Numbered from the stretch's first letter, positions 35,278 to 44,128 are shown. The stretch: DNA of 64,000 nucleotides from Saprospiraceae bacterium (GCA_020627535.1 JAHDGU010000001.1:290670-354669); one strand, 5' to 3'. Numbers and translations are program-made. The notes: generated by a model from the sequence alone, not told the origin.

Positions 35278-36372
35278 TTAGCGCTTTCGTTTGCGTTTGT
35301 TGTTCTTATAATCCATGAAGAGAAACTCACCGAGATTTTCGAGGCTACTGTAGAATGCTCGCCCATTATTGGCTCGCGTAAATTGATCCACGAACTGTAC
35401 CAAGTACGGGTCCCTAGCGATCATGAAGGTGGTGATCGGGATATTGAGTTTTCTGCACTTGACGGCTTTGGCCAAGGTGCGATTGAGTATTTTCCGGTCT
35501 AGGCCAAATGAGTTCTTGTAGTATTTCTTTCCGATCTTCAGACAGCTTGGTTTGCCATCGGTGATCATCATGATTTGCTTGTTGTTGTTTTTGCGTTTTC
35601 GCAGTGTTTCGATGGCCAGATCTAGGCCAGCAACAGTATTGGTGTGGTAGGGGCCGACCTTGAGGTATGGTAGATCCTTGATCTCTATCTTCCAAGCATC
35701 ATTGCCAAAGGCGATGATATCCAATGTGTCCTTAGGATAGCGTGTGGTGATCAATTCGCTGAGGGCCATTGCGACTTTCTTGGCAGGTGTAATTCTATCT
35801 TCCCCATAGAGGATCATAGAGTGTGATAGATCTATGAGGAGTGCGGTGCTCATATTACTCTGATGGTAAGTCTCCCGCACGCTCAGATCTTCTTCTGTCA
35901 ATCGCCACTCATCGATACCATGGTTGATTTGCGCTTGACGTAATGATTCACTGACATCAATCTGATCCAGTCGATCTCCAAATTTGTATGGCCTCAGATC
36001 ACTTGTCCATTCTTCTCCACGGCCAATGATCTTGGAGTTGTGTTTGCCTTGGCTTGATTTTTTGAGTTGATCAAAGATCTCGTCAAGGGCAGATCTCCTC
36101 AGATCCATTTCCATTTTGGCGGTGATTTCCAGATTGGCATTGCTGCGATCTTGCTTCATGTACCCCTTTTCGATGAGCTCATTGATAAAGTCAGCCATGC
36201 CGTAATCATCTGTGGTAAGCTGATGCTCTCGATCGAGCTCATTCATCCAGCTCAATGCCTCTGACATATCGCCGGAGGTGTACATGAGTAGCTGCTTGAG
36301 TATATCCATCAAGCGATCAAAGTTGCTGATGCCCTCGGGTGCCTGATAGTCCGAAAATTTCCAAAAAAGCAT
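35278..36372 (-). CDS. VWA-domain protein, partner of the MoxR ATPase
   Basis: 364 residues. The C-terminal half is a von Willebrand A domain with a complete MIDAS: DLSHS (D-x-S-x-S form) in TALLIDLSHSMILYG, the Thr in HTNTVAGLDLAI and ITDGKPSCL. The N-terminal half is helical and charged. It probably binds a metal-dependent ligand and activates or guides the ATPase encoded 8 bases downstream. It ends in a very basic NNKRKRKR tail. Exact substrate unknown. Confidence 0.85.
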   Translation of the reverse strand: MLFWKFSDYQAPEGISNFDRLMDILKQLLMYTSGDMSEALSWMNELDREHQLTTDDYGMADFINELIEKGYMKQDRSNANLEITAKMEMDLRRSALDEIFDQLKKSSQGKHNSKIIGRGEEWTSDLRPYKFGDRLDQIDVSESLRQAQINHGIDEWRLTEEDLSVRETYHQSNMSTALLIDLSHSMILYGEDRITPAKKVAMALSELITTRYPKDTLDIIAFGNDAWKIEIKDLPYLKVGPYHTNTVAGLDLAIETLRKRKNNNKQIMMITDGKPSCLKIGKKYYKNSFGLDRKILNRTLAKAVKCRKLNIPITTFMIARDPYLVQFVDQFTRANNGRAFYSSLENLGEFLFMDYKNNKRKRKR

Positions 36373-36496
36373 GCCTACCTAACTGAGATTATCCTACGAT
36401 TGTTGTCTGCTTCTGGCTAGACCCCAAGGAGCAGACATTTTGTTAATTTTTGAAAGAATCTTGAATTTGAGTACAACAATTCAAGTTGACAGCCCT

Positions 36497-36504
36497 TATG
36501 TTTG
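36497..36504 (+). promoter_or_regulatory. -7 promoter element of the his operon leader
   Basis: TATGTTTG matches TAnnTTTG and ends 13 bases before the ATG of the leader peptide, so the untranslated leader upstream of the peptide would be very short. No -33 box at ideal spacing. Confidence 0.45.
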
Positions 36505-36517
36505 GGTCGTGAATTAC

Positions 36518-36571
36518 ATGAGTTTACATCATCATCATACTGCACAGAGGTCAATGACTCCTGAATGGTGA
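36518..36571 (+). CDS. Histidine operon leader peptide
   Basis: A 17-codon frame ATG..TGA encoding MSLHHHHTAQRSMTPEW, with four consecutive His codons (codons 4-7). It lies 78 bases before hisG and directly before an intrinsic terminator. This is the layout of a his attenuator leader peptide: ribosomes stall at the His codons when charged tRNA-His is scarce. The stop codon lies so that a finishing ribosome would cover the segment (36558-36573) that can otherwise pair with the terminator. Confidence 0.85.
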   Translation: MSLHHHHTAQRSMTPEW

Positions 36572-36597
36572 TGCCGTAATCGATTAAGAAAGACATG

Positions 36598-36629
36598 AAA
36601 AGGCTTCCCAATTCGGGAGGCCTTTTTTT
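36598..36629 (+). terminator. Attenuator terminator of the his operon
   Basis: AAAGGCTTCCC pairs with GGGAGGCCTTT (one G-T) and is followed by seven T. It lies between the leader peptide and hisG. Segment 36558-36566 (CTCCTGAAT) can instead pair with ATTCGGGAG at 36611-36619, removing the 3' arm of this terminator. The His codon region CATCATCAT can pair with ATGGTGATG at 36565-36573 and so sequester the antiterminator segment. Confidence 0.85.
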
Positions 36630-36649
36630 ATGTCGATAAGTCAAAGAAT

Positions 36650-37504
36650 ATGACAACTCTCAAGATAGCAATTCAGAAAGGTGGAAGACTCAGTGAAAAG
36701 AGCAAAGAGCTCATCAAGAAACTCGGCATAAGAGTGAAAAATGGGGGAAAGCTCAGAGCAGAGGCGGATAACTTCCCGCTAGAGCTTCTGTATCTCCGTG
36801 ATGATGACATTCCCAAGTACGTTGCACGCGGGGTAGCCGATCTGGGCATCGTAGGCCAGAATGTTATCGTAGAAAAAACTCATGAGGTCCAAGAGATCCG
36901 GCCGCTTGGTTTTGGAAAGTGTCGACTATGCCTAGCTGTGGAAAAGGATCTGGATTATCCTGGCTTGGAGTGGTTTGAAGGACGTAGAGTAGCGACCTCC
37001 TACCCGAAAATCCTACAAGAGTACTTCGCGACCAATAAGATCAAGGTGTCTATCGAGGAGATCAGCGGCAGTGTCGAGATTGCACCAAGTATCGGACTTA
37101 CTGATGCTGTCTTTGACATTGTGAGTACAGGCTCGACCTTGATCATGAATGGCCTGAAAGAAGTCGAGACTGTCATGAGAAGCGAAGCAGTGCTCGTCGG
37201 TCGCCAAGATCTTTCACCTGAGAAGCAGGCACTTGTAGCTAAACTGGTATTTAGACTAGACTCTCTCCTCCGATCTCGACGATACAAGTATATCCTTCTC
37301 AATGCTCCTCAGGCATCACTGGACCGTGTCTTGCAACTCTTACCTGGTATGAAGAGCCCTACAGTCATGCCACTTGCTGATGAATCATGGTATAGCGTAC
37401 ACAGTGTGATCCATGAAGAAAAGTTCTGGGAGATCATCGATCAGCTCAAAGACTGTGGAGCAGAAGGAATCCTCATCTGTCCAATTGAAAATATGGTACT
37501 ATGA
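36650..37504 (+). CDS. hisG: ATP phosphoribosyltransferase, long form
   Basis: 284 residues, the long HisG with the C-terminal regulatory ACT-like domain (about 205-284), so no HisZ is needed. Starts MTTLKIAIQKGGRLSEKS. YVARGVADLGIVGQNV and DAVFDIVSTGSTLIMNGL (PRPP-binding) are typical. It catalyses the first committed step, ATP + PRPP to phosphoribosyl-ATP, and is feedback-inhibited by histidine in the long form. First structural gene of the his operon, behind the attenuator; overlaps hisD by 4 bases. Confidence 0.96.
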   Translation: MTTLKIAIQKGGRLSEKSKELIKKLGIRVKNGGKLRAEADNFPLELLYLRDDDIPKYVARGVADLGIVGQNVIVEKTHEVQEIRPLGFGKCRLCLAVEKDLDYPGLEWFEGRRVATSYPKILQEYFATNKIKVSIEEISGSVEIAPSIGLTDAVFDIVSTGSTLIMNGLKEVETVMRSEAVLVGRQDLSPEKQALVAKLVFRLDSLLRSRRYKYILLNAPQASLDRVLQLLPGMKSPTVMPLADESWYSVHSVIHEEKFWEIIDQLKDCGAEGILICPIENMVL

Positions 37505-38775
37505 TCGTCATCCAAAATCCTGAGCCTGATGCATGGGCAGAGCTCACCTTGAGGCCATCACAGAGTCAATCCATCGATCGCCAGAAGGTACAAGACATAT
37601 TTAATGCGGTAAAGGCCGATGGTGATGCAGCGCTGATAGAGTTGACCGATCGCTATGATGGACATAGGCTCTCTAAGCTAGTCGTATCCACCAAGCAGCC
37701 TCCAAAGATTGATGAAGAACTTGCAAGGGCAATCAAGATCGCGGCGAAAAATATCAAGACTTATCATGCTGCTCAGCAGATTGATTCTCGACAGATCGAG
37801 ACGAGTCCAGGAGTCGAGTGTTGGTCACGCGCAGTCGGGATTGATCGAGTCGGTCTCTACATTCCGGGTGGTACGGCACCATTGTTTTCGACGGTACTCA
37901 TGCTTGTGATACCAGCGCAACTTGCCAAATGCCAAGAGATCACCGTAGTGACTCCGCCAGACTCCAGTGGTCATCTTGATCCAGTCATGCACTGGACACT
38001 GGACTATCTGGGAGTCGATCAAGTTTGTTTGGTCGGAGGCGCACAAGCCATCGCTGCTCTAAGTTTGGGTACGAAATCAGTTCCTCGTGTTGATAAGATA
38101 TTCGGACCAGGCAATCAATGGGTGACTGCTGCCAAGGAGCTTTCGACCAGATATGGCTGCGCCATCGATATGCCGGCAGGACCGAGCGAGGTATTAATCA
38201 TAGCAGATCAAAATGCGAAGCCGACTTTTCTGGCGGCAGATTTACTCAGTCAAGCTGAACATGGTCCAGACAGTCAGGTCATCTTGTTGAGCGATTCTCA
38301 GACCCTCATTGAGGAGACTATGACCGAGCTCAAAATTCAGTTAGAGGACCTTCCGCGCAGATCGATTACTGAGAGCAGCCTTCAACAAAGTCTTGCGATC
38401 TCTCTTGTGGATATTTCGACTTGTGTGAAGTGGGCCAATCTCTATGCCCCTGAGCATCTTATCCTCAATCTTGTAGATGCAGATGCCTATGTAGACCAAA
38501 TTCGGAATGCAGGTAGCGTATTCGTCGGTCCATGGAGTAGTGAGTCCATGGGAGACTATGCGAGCGGCACAAATCACACCTTGCCTACAGCTGGATTTGC
38601 CAGAAACTACAGTGGCGTGAGTCTGTCGAGTTTTCAAAAGCGGATCAGCTATCAAAGAATCAGTAAGCGCGGTGTTGTCGAGCTGGGGCCGGCTGTCGCC
38701 AAAATGGCACGAGCAGAAAAACTAGAAGCACACGCACGAAGTATTGACATCCGTCTTAAATCACTGGAGTCATGA
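37501..38775 (+). CDS. hisD: Histidinol dehydrogenase
   Basis: 424 residues. IDRVGLYIPGGTAPLFSTVLM, KIFGPGNQWVTAAK, DMPAGPSEVLIIAD, LLSQAEHGPDSQVIL (zinc ligands), NLYAPEHLIL and the ASGTNHTLPTAG end are all present. It oxidises histidinol to histidine in two NAD-dependent steps. Overlaps hisG and hisC by 4 bases on each side. A one-mismatch copy of the GCGAAAGC-type element (GGCTGTCGCCAAAATG) lies at 38691-38706. Confidence 0.97.
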   Translation: MIVIQNPEPDAWAELTLRPSQSQSIDRQKVQDIFNAVKADGDAALIELTDRYDGHRLSKLVVSTKQPPKIDEELARAIKIAAKNIKTYHAAQQIDSRQIETSPGVECWSRAVGIDRVGLYIPGGTAPLFSTVLMLVIPAQLAKCQEITVVTPPDSSGHLDPVMHWTLDYLGVDQVCLVGGAQAIAALSLGTKSVPRVDKIFGPGNQWVTAAKELSTRYGCAIDMPAGPSEVLIIADQNAKPTFLAADLLSQAEHGPDSQVILLSDSQTLIEETMTELKIQLEDLPRRSITESSLQQSLAISLVDISTCVKWANLYAPEHLILNLVDADAYVDQIRNAGSVFVGPWSSESMGDYASGTNHTLPTAGFARNYSGVSLSSFQKRISYQRISKRGVVELGPAVAKMARAEKLEAHARSIDIRLKSLES

Positions 38776-39785
38776 GTAGATTTCTCAATCCATATCTACA
38801 TGCTGTGAGAAGCTACAGTAGTGCTCGCAGCGAATTTGACGCTAGTAATTATCTGCGACTTGATGCCAATGAGCATCCTGTCGAATCTCCATACAATAGG
38901 TATCCTGATCCGATGTGTACTCAGTTGGTAGAGAGTATTGCAATCAAAGAAAATCTATCAAGAGATCAAGTATTAGTCTCTAATGGTAGTGATCAGCTTA
39001 TTGATATGATTGTCAGGGCGTATTGCATGCCTGATGTTGATCGCATTTTGAGTTTTACGCCTGGTTTTTCTATGTTTGACTATGTAGCTCAAGTCAACCG
39101 CATTGCTATAGATACGCTAGCGCTTGATGACCAGTTTGATCTACCCCTGGCAGATACTCTAGGGTATATAGATAAAAGCGATCCCAAGATCATATTTGCT
39201 GTAAGTCCCAATAATCCTACTGGAAATGATCTCTCGCCTGATCGACTATTGGCCTTGGTCAAGGCAGCTCCGGGACTGGTAGTCATTGATGAGGCTTATT
39301 TTGAGTTTAGTGGCAGGCGATCCTATGTAAAGCTTCTAGAAGAGAACGATCACGTGATAGTACTCAGGACTTTTAGCAAAGCTTATGGAATGGCTGGACT
39401 CAGATTAGGTTATGCACTCGCGAGACCTGAGCTGATTGAAGATCTCAAGAAGGTGCGTATGCCTTATGACGTCGATTCCTGGTCGCAGAGTGTCGCCTTA
39501 AGTTCGCTAGCAGCAGATGAGCTAAATACCTCAAAGATTATCCAAGCGAGAAACGAGCTGAGAGATCGTCTCCAAAACCTGCCACAAGTCAAAAGGGTAT
39601 ATCCGAGTGATGCCAATTTTCTCCTAGTGATTTTCTCAGACGCCATTGCCACTTATCGAGGACTTCTTGATCAAGGAATCGTGGTGAGGAGAAGAGACAA
39701 ACAAGTCCCCAATGCCTTAAGAATTACTGTAGGAACTACTGCACAGAACGAACAACTCATCCAAGCACTCAAGCGACTAGCATGA
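38772..39785 (+). CDS. hisC: Histidinol-phosphate aminotransferase
   Basis: 337 residues, fold-type I PLP enzyme. LDANEHPVESPYNRYPDP, SNGSDQLIDMI, SPNNPTGNDLS, VIDEAYFEFSG and the PLP-lysine motif TFSKAYGMAGLRLGYA are in order. It converts imidazole-acetol phosphate to histidinol phosphate. It overlaps hisD and hisB by 4 bases, so translation is coupled through the operon. Confidence 0.96.
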   Translation: MSRFLNPYLHAVRSYSSARSEFDASNYLRLDANEHPVESPYNRYPDPMCTQLVESIAIKENLSRDQVLVSNGSDQLIDMIVRAYCMPDVDRILSFTPGFSMFDYVAQVNRIAIDTLALDDQFDLPLADTLGYIDKSDPKIIFAVSPNNPTGNDLSPDRLLALVKAAPGLVVIDEAYFEFSGRRSYVKLLEENDHVIVLRTFSKAYGMAGLRLGYALARPELIEDLKKVRMPYDVDSWSQSVALSSLAADELNTSKIIQARNELRDRLQNLPQVKRVYPSDANFLLVIFSDAIATYRGLLDQGIVVRRRDKQVPNALRITVGTTAQNEQLIQALKRLA

Positions 39786-40870
39786 AGAAAAAAGTCCTAT
39801 TTATTGACAGGGATGGTACGATCATCAAAGAACCCGCTGATGAGCAGATCGACACAGTAGACAAGCTTGATTTTTTGGCGAAAGCCATATCGACCATGGC
39901 TCGCATCTATCAGGAAATGGACTATGAGTTTGTCATGATCACCAATCAAGATGGTCTAGGCACTGATAGCTTCCCTGAAGATGATTTTTGGCCTGCACAC
40001 AATGTGATGATGCGCACTCTGGCTTCAGAGGGAATCGCGTGGAGAGAGGTGCTGATCGATCGAAGCTTCTCTGAGGACAAGCTGGATACACGCAAGCCTG
40101 GTATCGGATTACTGAAGCACTATCAATCGGAGTTTTTTGACCTAGAACATAGCTATGTGATCGGCGATCGCTGGAGCGATGTCGAGCTTGCACGCAACCT
40201 GGGCTGTCAATCAATTTATATCGGAGATGAGCCATCTGATAAGGCGACAGTCAGTTGTACAGGTTGGGCAGGGATCTGGAACTTTCTCCAATCTCACTCC
40301 AGAGAGGTCAGGATCGAGCGCAAGACCAAGGAGACAGCCATCGAGATCATGCTCAATCTAGATCAGTCGGCCGGCGGTAAGATCGACACAGGGCTTAACT
40401 TTTTCGATCATATGCTCGAGCAGATCCAGCGGCATGCGGATATCTATGTGGATATCAGTGTCGATGGAGATCTTGAGATTGACGAACATCACACAATAGA
40501 AGATACCGCTCTTGCGCTAGGTCAGGCACTGCGACAGGCGCTTGGATCAAAATACGGAATCGAGCGTTACGCTTTTGTGCTGCCCATGGATGAGGCGTTG
40601 GCACAAGTATCGATCGACTTCGGTGGTCGGCCCGAGCTACAGTGGGATGTCAGCTTTGTGCGAGATCGCGTAGGCGATGTACCGACTGAGCTATGGAAGC
40701 ACTTCTTCAAGTCGCTTTGCGATACGGCTGCTTGCAATCTACACATCTCGAGTACCGCAGAGAATGACCATCACCGCATCGAGTCCATCTTCAAGGGATT
40801 TGCCAGATGCTTGAAGACGGCCATAAGCAAGACCTCAGCTGGCATACCCAGCACAAAAGGAACGATATGA
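39782..40870 (+). CDS. hisB: Bifunctional histidinol-phosphatase / imidazoleglycerol-phosphate dehydratase
   Basis: 362 residues. N-terminal HAD phosphatase (about 1-165) with FIDRDGTI, VMITNQDGLG and VIGDRWSDVELA; C-terminal dehydratase (about 175-362) with FFDHMLEQIQRHA, DEHHTIEDTALALG and the matching NDHHRIESIFKGFA. The Cys/His zinc loop of E. coli HisB-N is replaced by IDRSFSEDKLDTRKPG, without Cys or His, so the phosphatase is the zinc-free form. It carries out steps 6 and 8 of the pathway. Overlaps hisC and hisH by 4 bases. Confidence 0.96.
   Translation: MKKKVLFIDRDGTIIKEPADEQIDTVDKLDFLAKAISTMARIYQEMDYEFVMITNQDGLGTDSFPEDDFWPAHNVMMRTLASEGIAWREVLIDRSFSEDKLDTRKPGIGLLKHYQSEFFDLEHSYVIGDRWSDVELARNLGCQSIYIGDEPSDKATVSCTGWAGIWNFLQSHSREVRIERKTKETAIEIMLNLDQSAGGKIDTGLNFFDHMLEQIQRHADIYVDISVDGDLEIDEHHTIEDTALALGQALRQALGSKYGIERYAFVLPMDEALAQVSIDFGGRPELQWDVSFVRDRVGDVPTELWKHFFKSLCDTAACNLHISSTAENDHHRIESIFKGFARCLKTAISKTSAGIPSTKGTI
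39871..39887 (-). repeat. GCGAAAGC mini-hairpin element
   Basis: TTTTTTGGCGAAAGCCA: stem TGGC/GCCA, loop GAAA, T-tail. Within hisB, read as FLAKA. Confidence 0.75.
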
Positions 40871-41451
40871 CTGGAATCATCTCATACAATGCAGGCAACA
40901 CGCGATCTGTCTCCAATGCGCTTGCCAGGCTCAAGGAAGAACACTTCATCTCGGACTCACCATCAGAACTCGATAGCGCAGATCGCTTGATATTCCCCGG
41001 AGTAGGAGAGGCAAGTAGTGCCATGCAGCATCTGAAGCGCACAGGCCTGGAACAATACATCTTGCAAGTCAAGAGACCATTTCTAGGAATCTGCCTTGGG
41101 ATGCAGCTCCTCTGTCAGTACACTGAAGAGGGAGATCACAGCTGCCTCGGTCTGATAGATGCGCAAGTGCGACGGTTTAGACTACAGATGGATGTACCCC
41201 ATATGGGATGGAACAATCTCAAGCAGATGAGCACTTCGAATTCGCTCCTCCTGGGCATCGTACCCACGGATGATTTTTACTTCGTGCATAGCTACTATGT
41301 CGAGCCTAGTATCGATACTATCGCGAAGTGCAAATACGGTCTAGACTTCTCTGCAGCTGTACAAAAAGACAACTTCTATGGTGTGCAGTTTCATCCAGAA
41401 AAGTCCTCCAAGTGCGGTGAGAAAATTCTTGAAAATTTTTTACAGATATGA
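40867..41451 (+). CDS. hisH: Imidazole glycerol phosphate synthase, glutaminase subunit
   Basis: 194 residues from ATG 40867 (MTGIISYNAGNTRSVSNAL), which overlaps the hisB stop by 4 bases; the longer frame to 40807 lies inside hisB. Class I glutaminase: nucleophile Cys in FLGICLGMQLLC, His-Glu in VQFHPEKSS, and the HisH-specific PHMGWNNL. It supplies ammonia to HisF. Stop overlaps hisA. Confidence 0.96.
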   Translation: MTGIISYNAGNTRSVSNALARLKEEHFISDSPSELDSADRLIFPGVGEASSAMQHLKRTGLEQYILQVKRPFLGICLGMQLLCQYTEEGDHSCLGLIDAQVRRFRLQMDVPHMGWNNLKQMSTSNSLLLGIVPTDDFYFVHSYYVEPSIDTIAKCKYGLDFSAAVQKDNFYGVQFHPEKSSKCGEKILENFLQI

Positions 41452-42155
41452 TTGCGATTCCAGCCATAGATATCGTCGACGGTAGGCTCGTCAGGCTGTC
41501 ACAAGGAGACTTTGACCGACAGACAGACTACTCACTTGATCCGCTGGATCAGGCGAAGAGCTATGCAGCTGCTGGCTTGACGCATCTCCATCTCGTAGAT
41601 CTAGATGCAGCCCGCACAGGGAAGTTTACCTGTCTTGATCTGCTCCAGCAGATCTCTGACAAGACCAAGCTCTCAGTGGATTATGGTGGTGGTGTCAGAC
41701 GTGCAGATGACATCGCGATACTCTTGGATCATGGCGCTGCTGCGGTCAATATCGGGAGCCAGTCGGTGCGAGATCCAAAGTGGTTTCTTGAAATGCTTGT
41801 GCGATACGGCCCAGAGCGGATCATCTGGAGTGCTGATGTCAAGGGTCAGTATCTTGCGACTCAGGCCTGGACGACTGCAAGTGCTCTGAAGCTCTACGAT
41901 GTGCTCGATGACTTTGCTACAGCAGGACTGAAGCGGGTCGTCTGCACTGACATCAGTCGCGATGGCATGATGACTGGTCCTTCTATCAATCTTTATCGAG
42001 AGATACTGCAGAGATTTCCGCAGATCCATTTGGTCGCTAGCGGCGGTATCTCTTGCATCCAAGATCTTGAGGCCCTGCGATCTGAAGGGCTTTGGGGAGC
42101 GGTCATAGGCAAGGCGATCTATCAAGGAGCCATTAAGATCTCAGAGCTATGTTGA
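41448..42155 (+). CDS. hisA: Phosphoribosylformimino-AICAR ribotide isomerase
   Basis: 235 residues, TIM barrel. IPAIDIVDGRLVRLSQGDF, HLHLVDLDAARTG, VDYGGGVRRADDI, VCTDISRDGMMTGPS and VASGGISCIQDL are all typical, including the two catalytic Asp (about 8 and 130). It performs the Amadori rearrangement before HisF/HisH. Overlaps hisH by 4 and hisF by 7 bases. Confidence 0.97.
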   Translation: MIAIPAIDIVDGRLVRLSQGDFDRQTDYSLDPLDQAKSYAAAGLTHLHLVDLDAARTGKFTCLDLLQQISDKTKLSVDYGGGVRRADDIAILLDHGAAAVNIGSQSVRDPKWFLEMLVRYGPERIIWSADVKGQYLATQAWTTASALKLYDVLDDFATAGLKRVVCTDISRDGMMTGPSINLYREILQRFPQIHLVASGGISCIQDLEALRSEGLWGAVIGKAIYQGAIKISELC

Positions 42156-42901
42156 AAAAGCGCATCGTTCCTTGTCTTGATATCGCTGATGGTCGGACGG
42201 TCAAGGGGGTCAACTTTCATGATCTGATTGATGCCGGTGATCCAGTCTTATTGGCTCAGAAGTATAGTGATCTAGGAGCAGATGAACTCGTCTTTCTGGA
42301 TATCACTGCTACCGTCGAAAAAAGACCTACACTCATCCGACTGGTCGAGCAGATATCGGCGGTGATCAATATTCCATTTTCGGTAGGCGGAGGTATCAGC
42401 ACAGTGGAGCAGACTAGAGAGCTCATCAGTGCTGGCGCCGACAAGGTGACCATCAATAGTGCTGCCGTAAGCCGTCCAGAATTGATCTCAGAATTAACAT
42501 CGCAATTTGGTTCGCAGTGCATTATCACAGCTGTTGACTACAAGATGATCGATGGCGTCGCACGGGTACACACCCATGGTGGACGTCGAGCTACAGACTT
42601 GAGATTGCAAGACTGGAGCCAGCAACTGGTAGATCTAGGAGCGGGTGAGCTACTCCTCACGAGCATGGATCATGATGGGACCAAGCAAGGTTATGACCTA
42701 GAGATCTTGGCACAGATTGACGCACTCTGTGCCGTGCCAGTGATTGCTTCTGGCGGAGCAGGAACTGTCGAGCATTTTGCTGATTTATTTGCTCAGACAG
42801 CAGTCAGTGCGGCCTTGGCGGCCAGTATCTTCCACTTTGGTGAGATCGAAATTCCCGATCTCAAAGCACAACTCAAACAACGAAATATTGCGATCAGATG
42901 A
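42149..42901 (+). CDS. hisF: Imidazole glycerol phosphate synthase, cyclase subunit
   Basis: 250 residues, TIM barrel. KRIVPCLDIADGRTVKGVNF, ADELVFLDITATVEKRPT, PFSVGGGISTVEQ, TSMDHDGTKQGYDLEIL and IASGGAGTVEHF are present. It uses ammonia from HisH to close the imidazole ring, releasing AICAR. The start overlaps hisA by 7 bases and the end overlaps hisIE by 4. Confidence 0.97.
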   Translation: MLKKRIVPCLDIADGRTVKGVNFHDLIDAGDPVLLAQKYSDLGADELVFLDITATVEKRPTLIRLVEQISAVINIPFSVGGGISTVEQTRELISAGADKVTINSAAVSRPELISELTSQFGSQCIITAVDYKMIDGVARVHTHGGRRATDLRLQDWSQQLVDLGAGELLLTSMDHDGTKQGYDLEILAQIDALCAVPVIASGGAGTVEHFADLFAQTAVSAALAASIFHFGEIEIPDLKAQLKQRNIAIR

Positions 42902-43497
42902 GACCAGACTTTGATAAGATGGACGGATTGATTCCTGCAATCATCCAAGATGCACAGACCTTACAGGTATTGATGCTTGGCTACATGGATGAGCGCGCTT
43001 TCGCGCAAACGAAGGAAACCGGTAAGGTGACCTTTTACTCAAGGAGCAAGCAGCGACTATGGACCAAAGGAGAGAGCTCAGGCAACTACCTGGAGCTAGT
43101 GGATATGTCGCTTGACTGTGACAAGGATGCAATCCTCATCCTTGCCAGACCAGATGGACCAACTTGTCATACTGGCTCACAATCATGTTTTGGGGAAGGT
43201 GCCCAATACTCCTTTTTGCGGAAGCTCGGAAAGATTATAGAGCATAAAAAAAATCAAGATCCCAAAGGATCCTATACAGCCAGTCTATGGCAGAAAGGGA
43301 TCAAGAAAATCGCTCAGAAAGTAGGAGAGGAAGCTGTAGAGACCATCCTCGAAGCGACTGATGATCCTAGCCCAGAGCTTATCGAAGAGGCCTCAGATCT
43401 GATGTATCACCTCTCTGTACTACTGGCGCGCACGGGATATGCGATACAGGACGTGGAGGCATGTCTGCGAGACAGACACGAAGAGGCTCCGGAATGA
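42898..43497 (+). CDS. hisIE: Bifunctional phosphoribosyl-AMP cyclohydrolase / phosphoribosyl-ATP pyrophosphatase
   Basis: 199 residues. HisI domain about 1-105: LGYMDERAFAQTKETGKVTFYSR (outline), WTKGESSGN, DCDKDAILI and GPTCHTGSQSCF (zinc ligands). HisE domain about 115-199: GSYTASLWQKGIKKIAQKVG, EEAVETILEA and EASDLMYHLSVLLA. It performs steps 2 and 3 of the pathway. Last gene of the his operon; no terminator follows and the next sigma factor gene begins 64 bases after the stop. Confidence 0.97.
   Translation: MRPDFDKMDGLIPAIIQDAQTLQVLMLGYMDERAFAQTKETGKVTFYSRSKQRLWTKGESSGNYLELVDMSLDCDKDAILILARPDGPTCHTGSQSCFGEGAQYSFLRKLGKIIEHKKNQDPKGSYTASLWQKGIKKIAQKVGEEAVETILEATDDPSPELIEEASDLMYHLSVLLARTGYAIQDVEACLRDRHEEAPE
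42995..43009 (+). repeat. GCGAAAGC mini-hairpin element
   Basis: GCGCTTTCGCGCAAA: stem GCGC/GCGC, loop TTTC, short A-tail. Sense strand of hisIE (RAFAQT). Confidence 0.6.
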
Positions 43498-43561
43498 TTT
43501 TCTGAAAAAAGATCAAAAGTCTTTCCAACCTTCGGATCATCCTTTCATCAGTATAGTAGAA

Positions 43562-44128
43562 ATGATGACCATGCAGACTCAAAACCATTCATCCCAGCAA
43601 GAGCTCATAGAGGCTTGCAAGAGGCATGAGAGGAAAAGTCAACGACGTCTGTATGATCGATACTACGATATGATGTATGCATCCGCTTTTAGAATCTTAC
43701 AAGATCGAGTTGATACTCTCGACGTGCTGCAAGAGAGCTTCATCAAAGTCTTTGAGAAGATCGTGCAATATCGAGGGCAAAGTGATCTTGGCGCATGGAT
43801 TCGGAGAATAGTGATCAATCAATCACTGATGCATTTGCGTCATGCCAAGAAGCTGCATTGGGAGGAGCTCAAGCCGATCCACGAAAGCGCTGATGAAGTT
43901 GAAAGCAATGCACTAGCTCAGTATAGTGCGGCTGATTTACAAAGAGATTTGGCTCATTTGCCAGAAGGCGCTCGATCGGTATTTAGCTTATATCTGATAG
44001 AAGATTTTAGTCATCAGGAAGTGGCAAATCTGCTTGATATCTCAGTCTCGACATCCAAAAGCCAATTGCACCGCGCCAAGCAACTGTTGAAATCCCTAAT
44101 AAAGAATCGACGATATGGATCAATTTGA
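43562..44128 (+). CDS. ECF-type RNA polymerase sigma-70 factor
   Basis: 188 residues from ATG 43562; the longer frame upstream reads into hisIE and has no sigma-like sequence. Region 2 covers about 25-95 (YDRYYDMMYASAFRI, DTLDVLQESFIKVFEKI), region 4 about 125-185 with the helix-turn-helix SHQEVANLLDISVSTSKSQLH. The next gene overlaps by 14 bases and encodes a single-pass membrane protein, and a secreted protein gene follows, so the three form an operon. Regulon unknown. Confidence 0.9.
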   Translation: MMTMQTQNHSSQQELIEACKRHERKSQRRLYDRYYDMMYASAFRILQDRVDTLDVLQESFIKVFEKIVQYRGQSDLGAWIRRIVINQSLMHLRHAKKLHWEELKPIHESADEVESNALAQYSAADLQRDLAHLPEGARSVFSLYLIEDFSHQEVANLLDISVSTSKSQLHRAKQLLKSLIKNRRYGSI

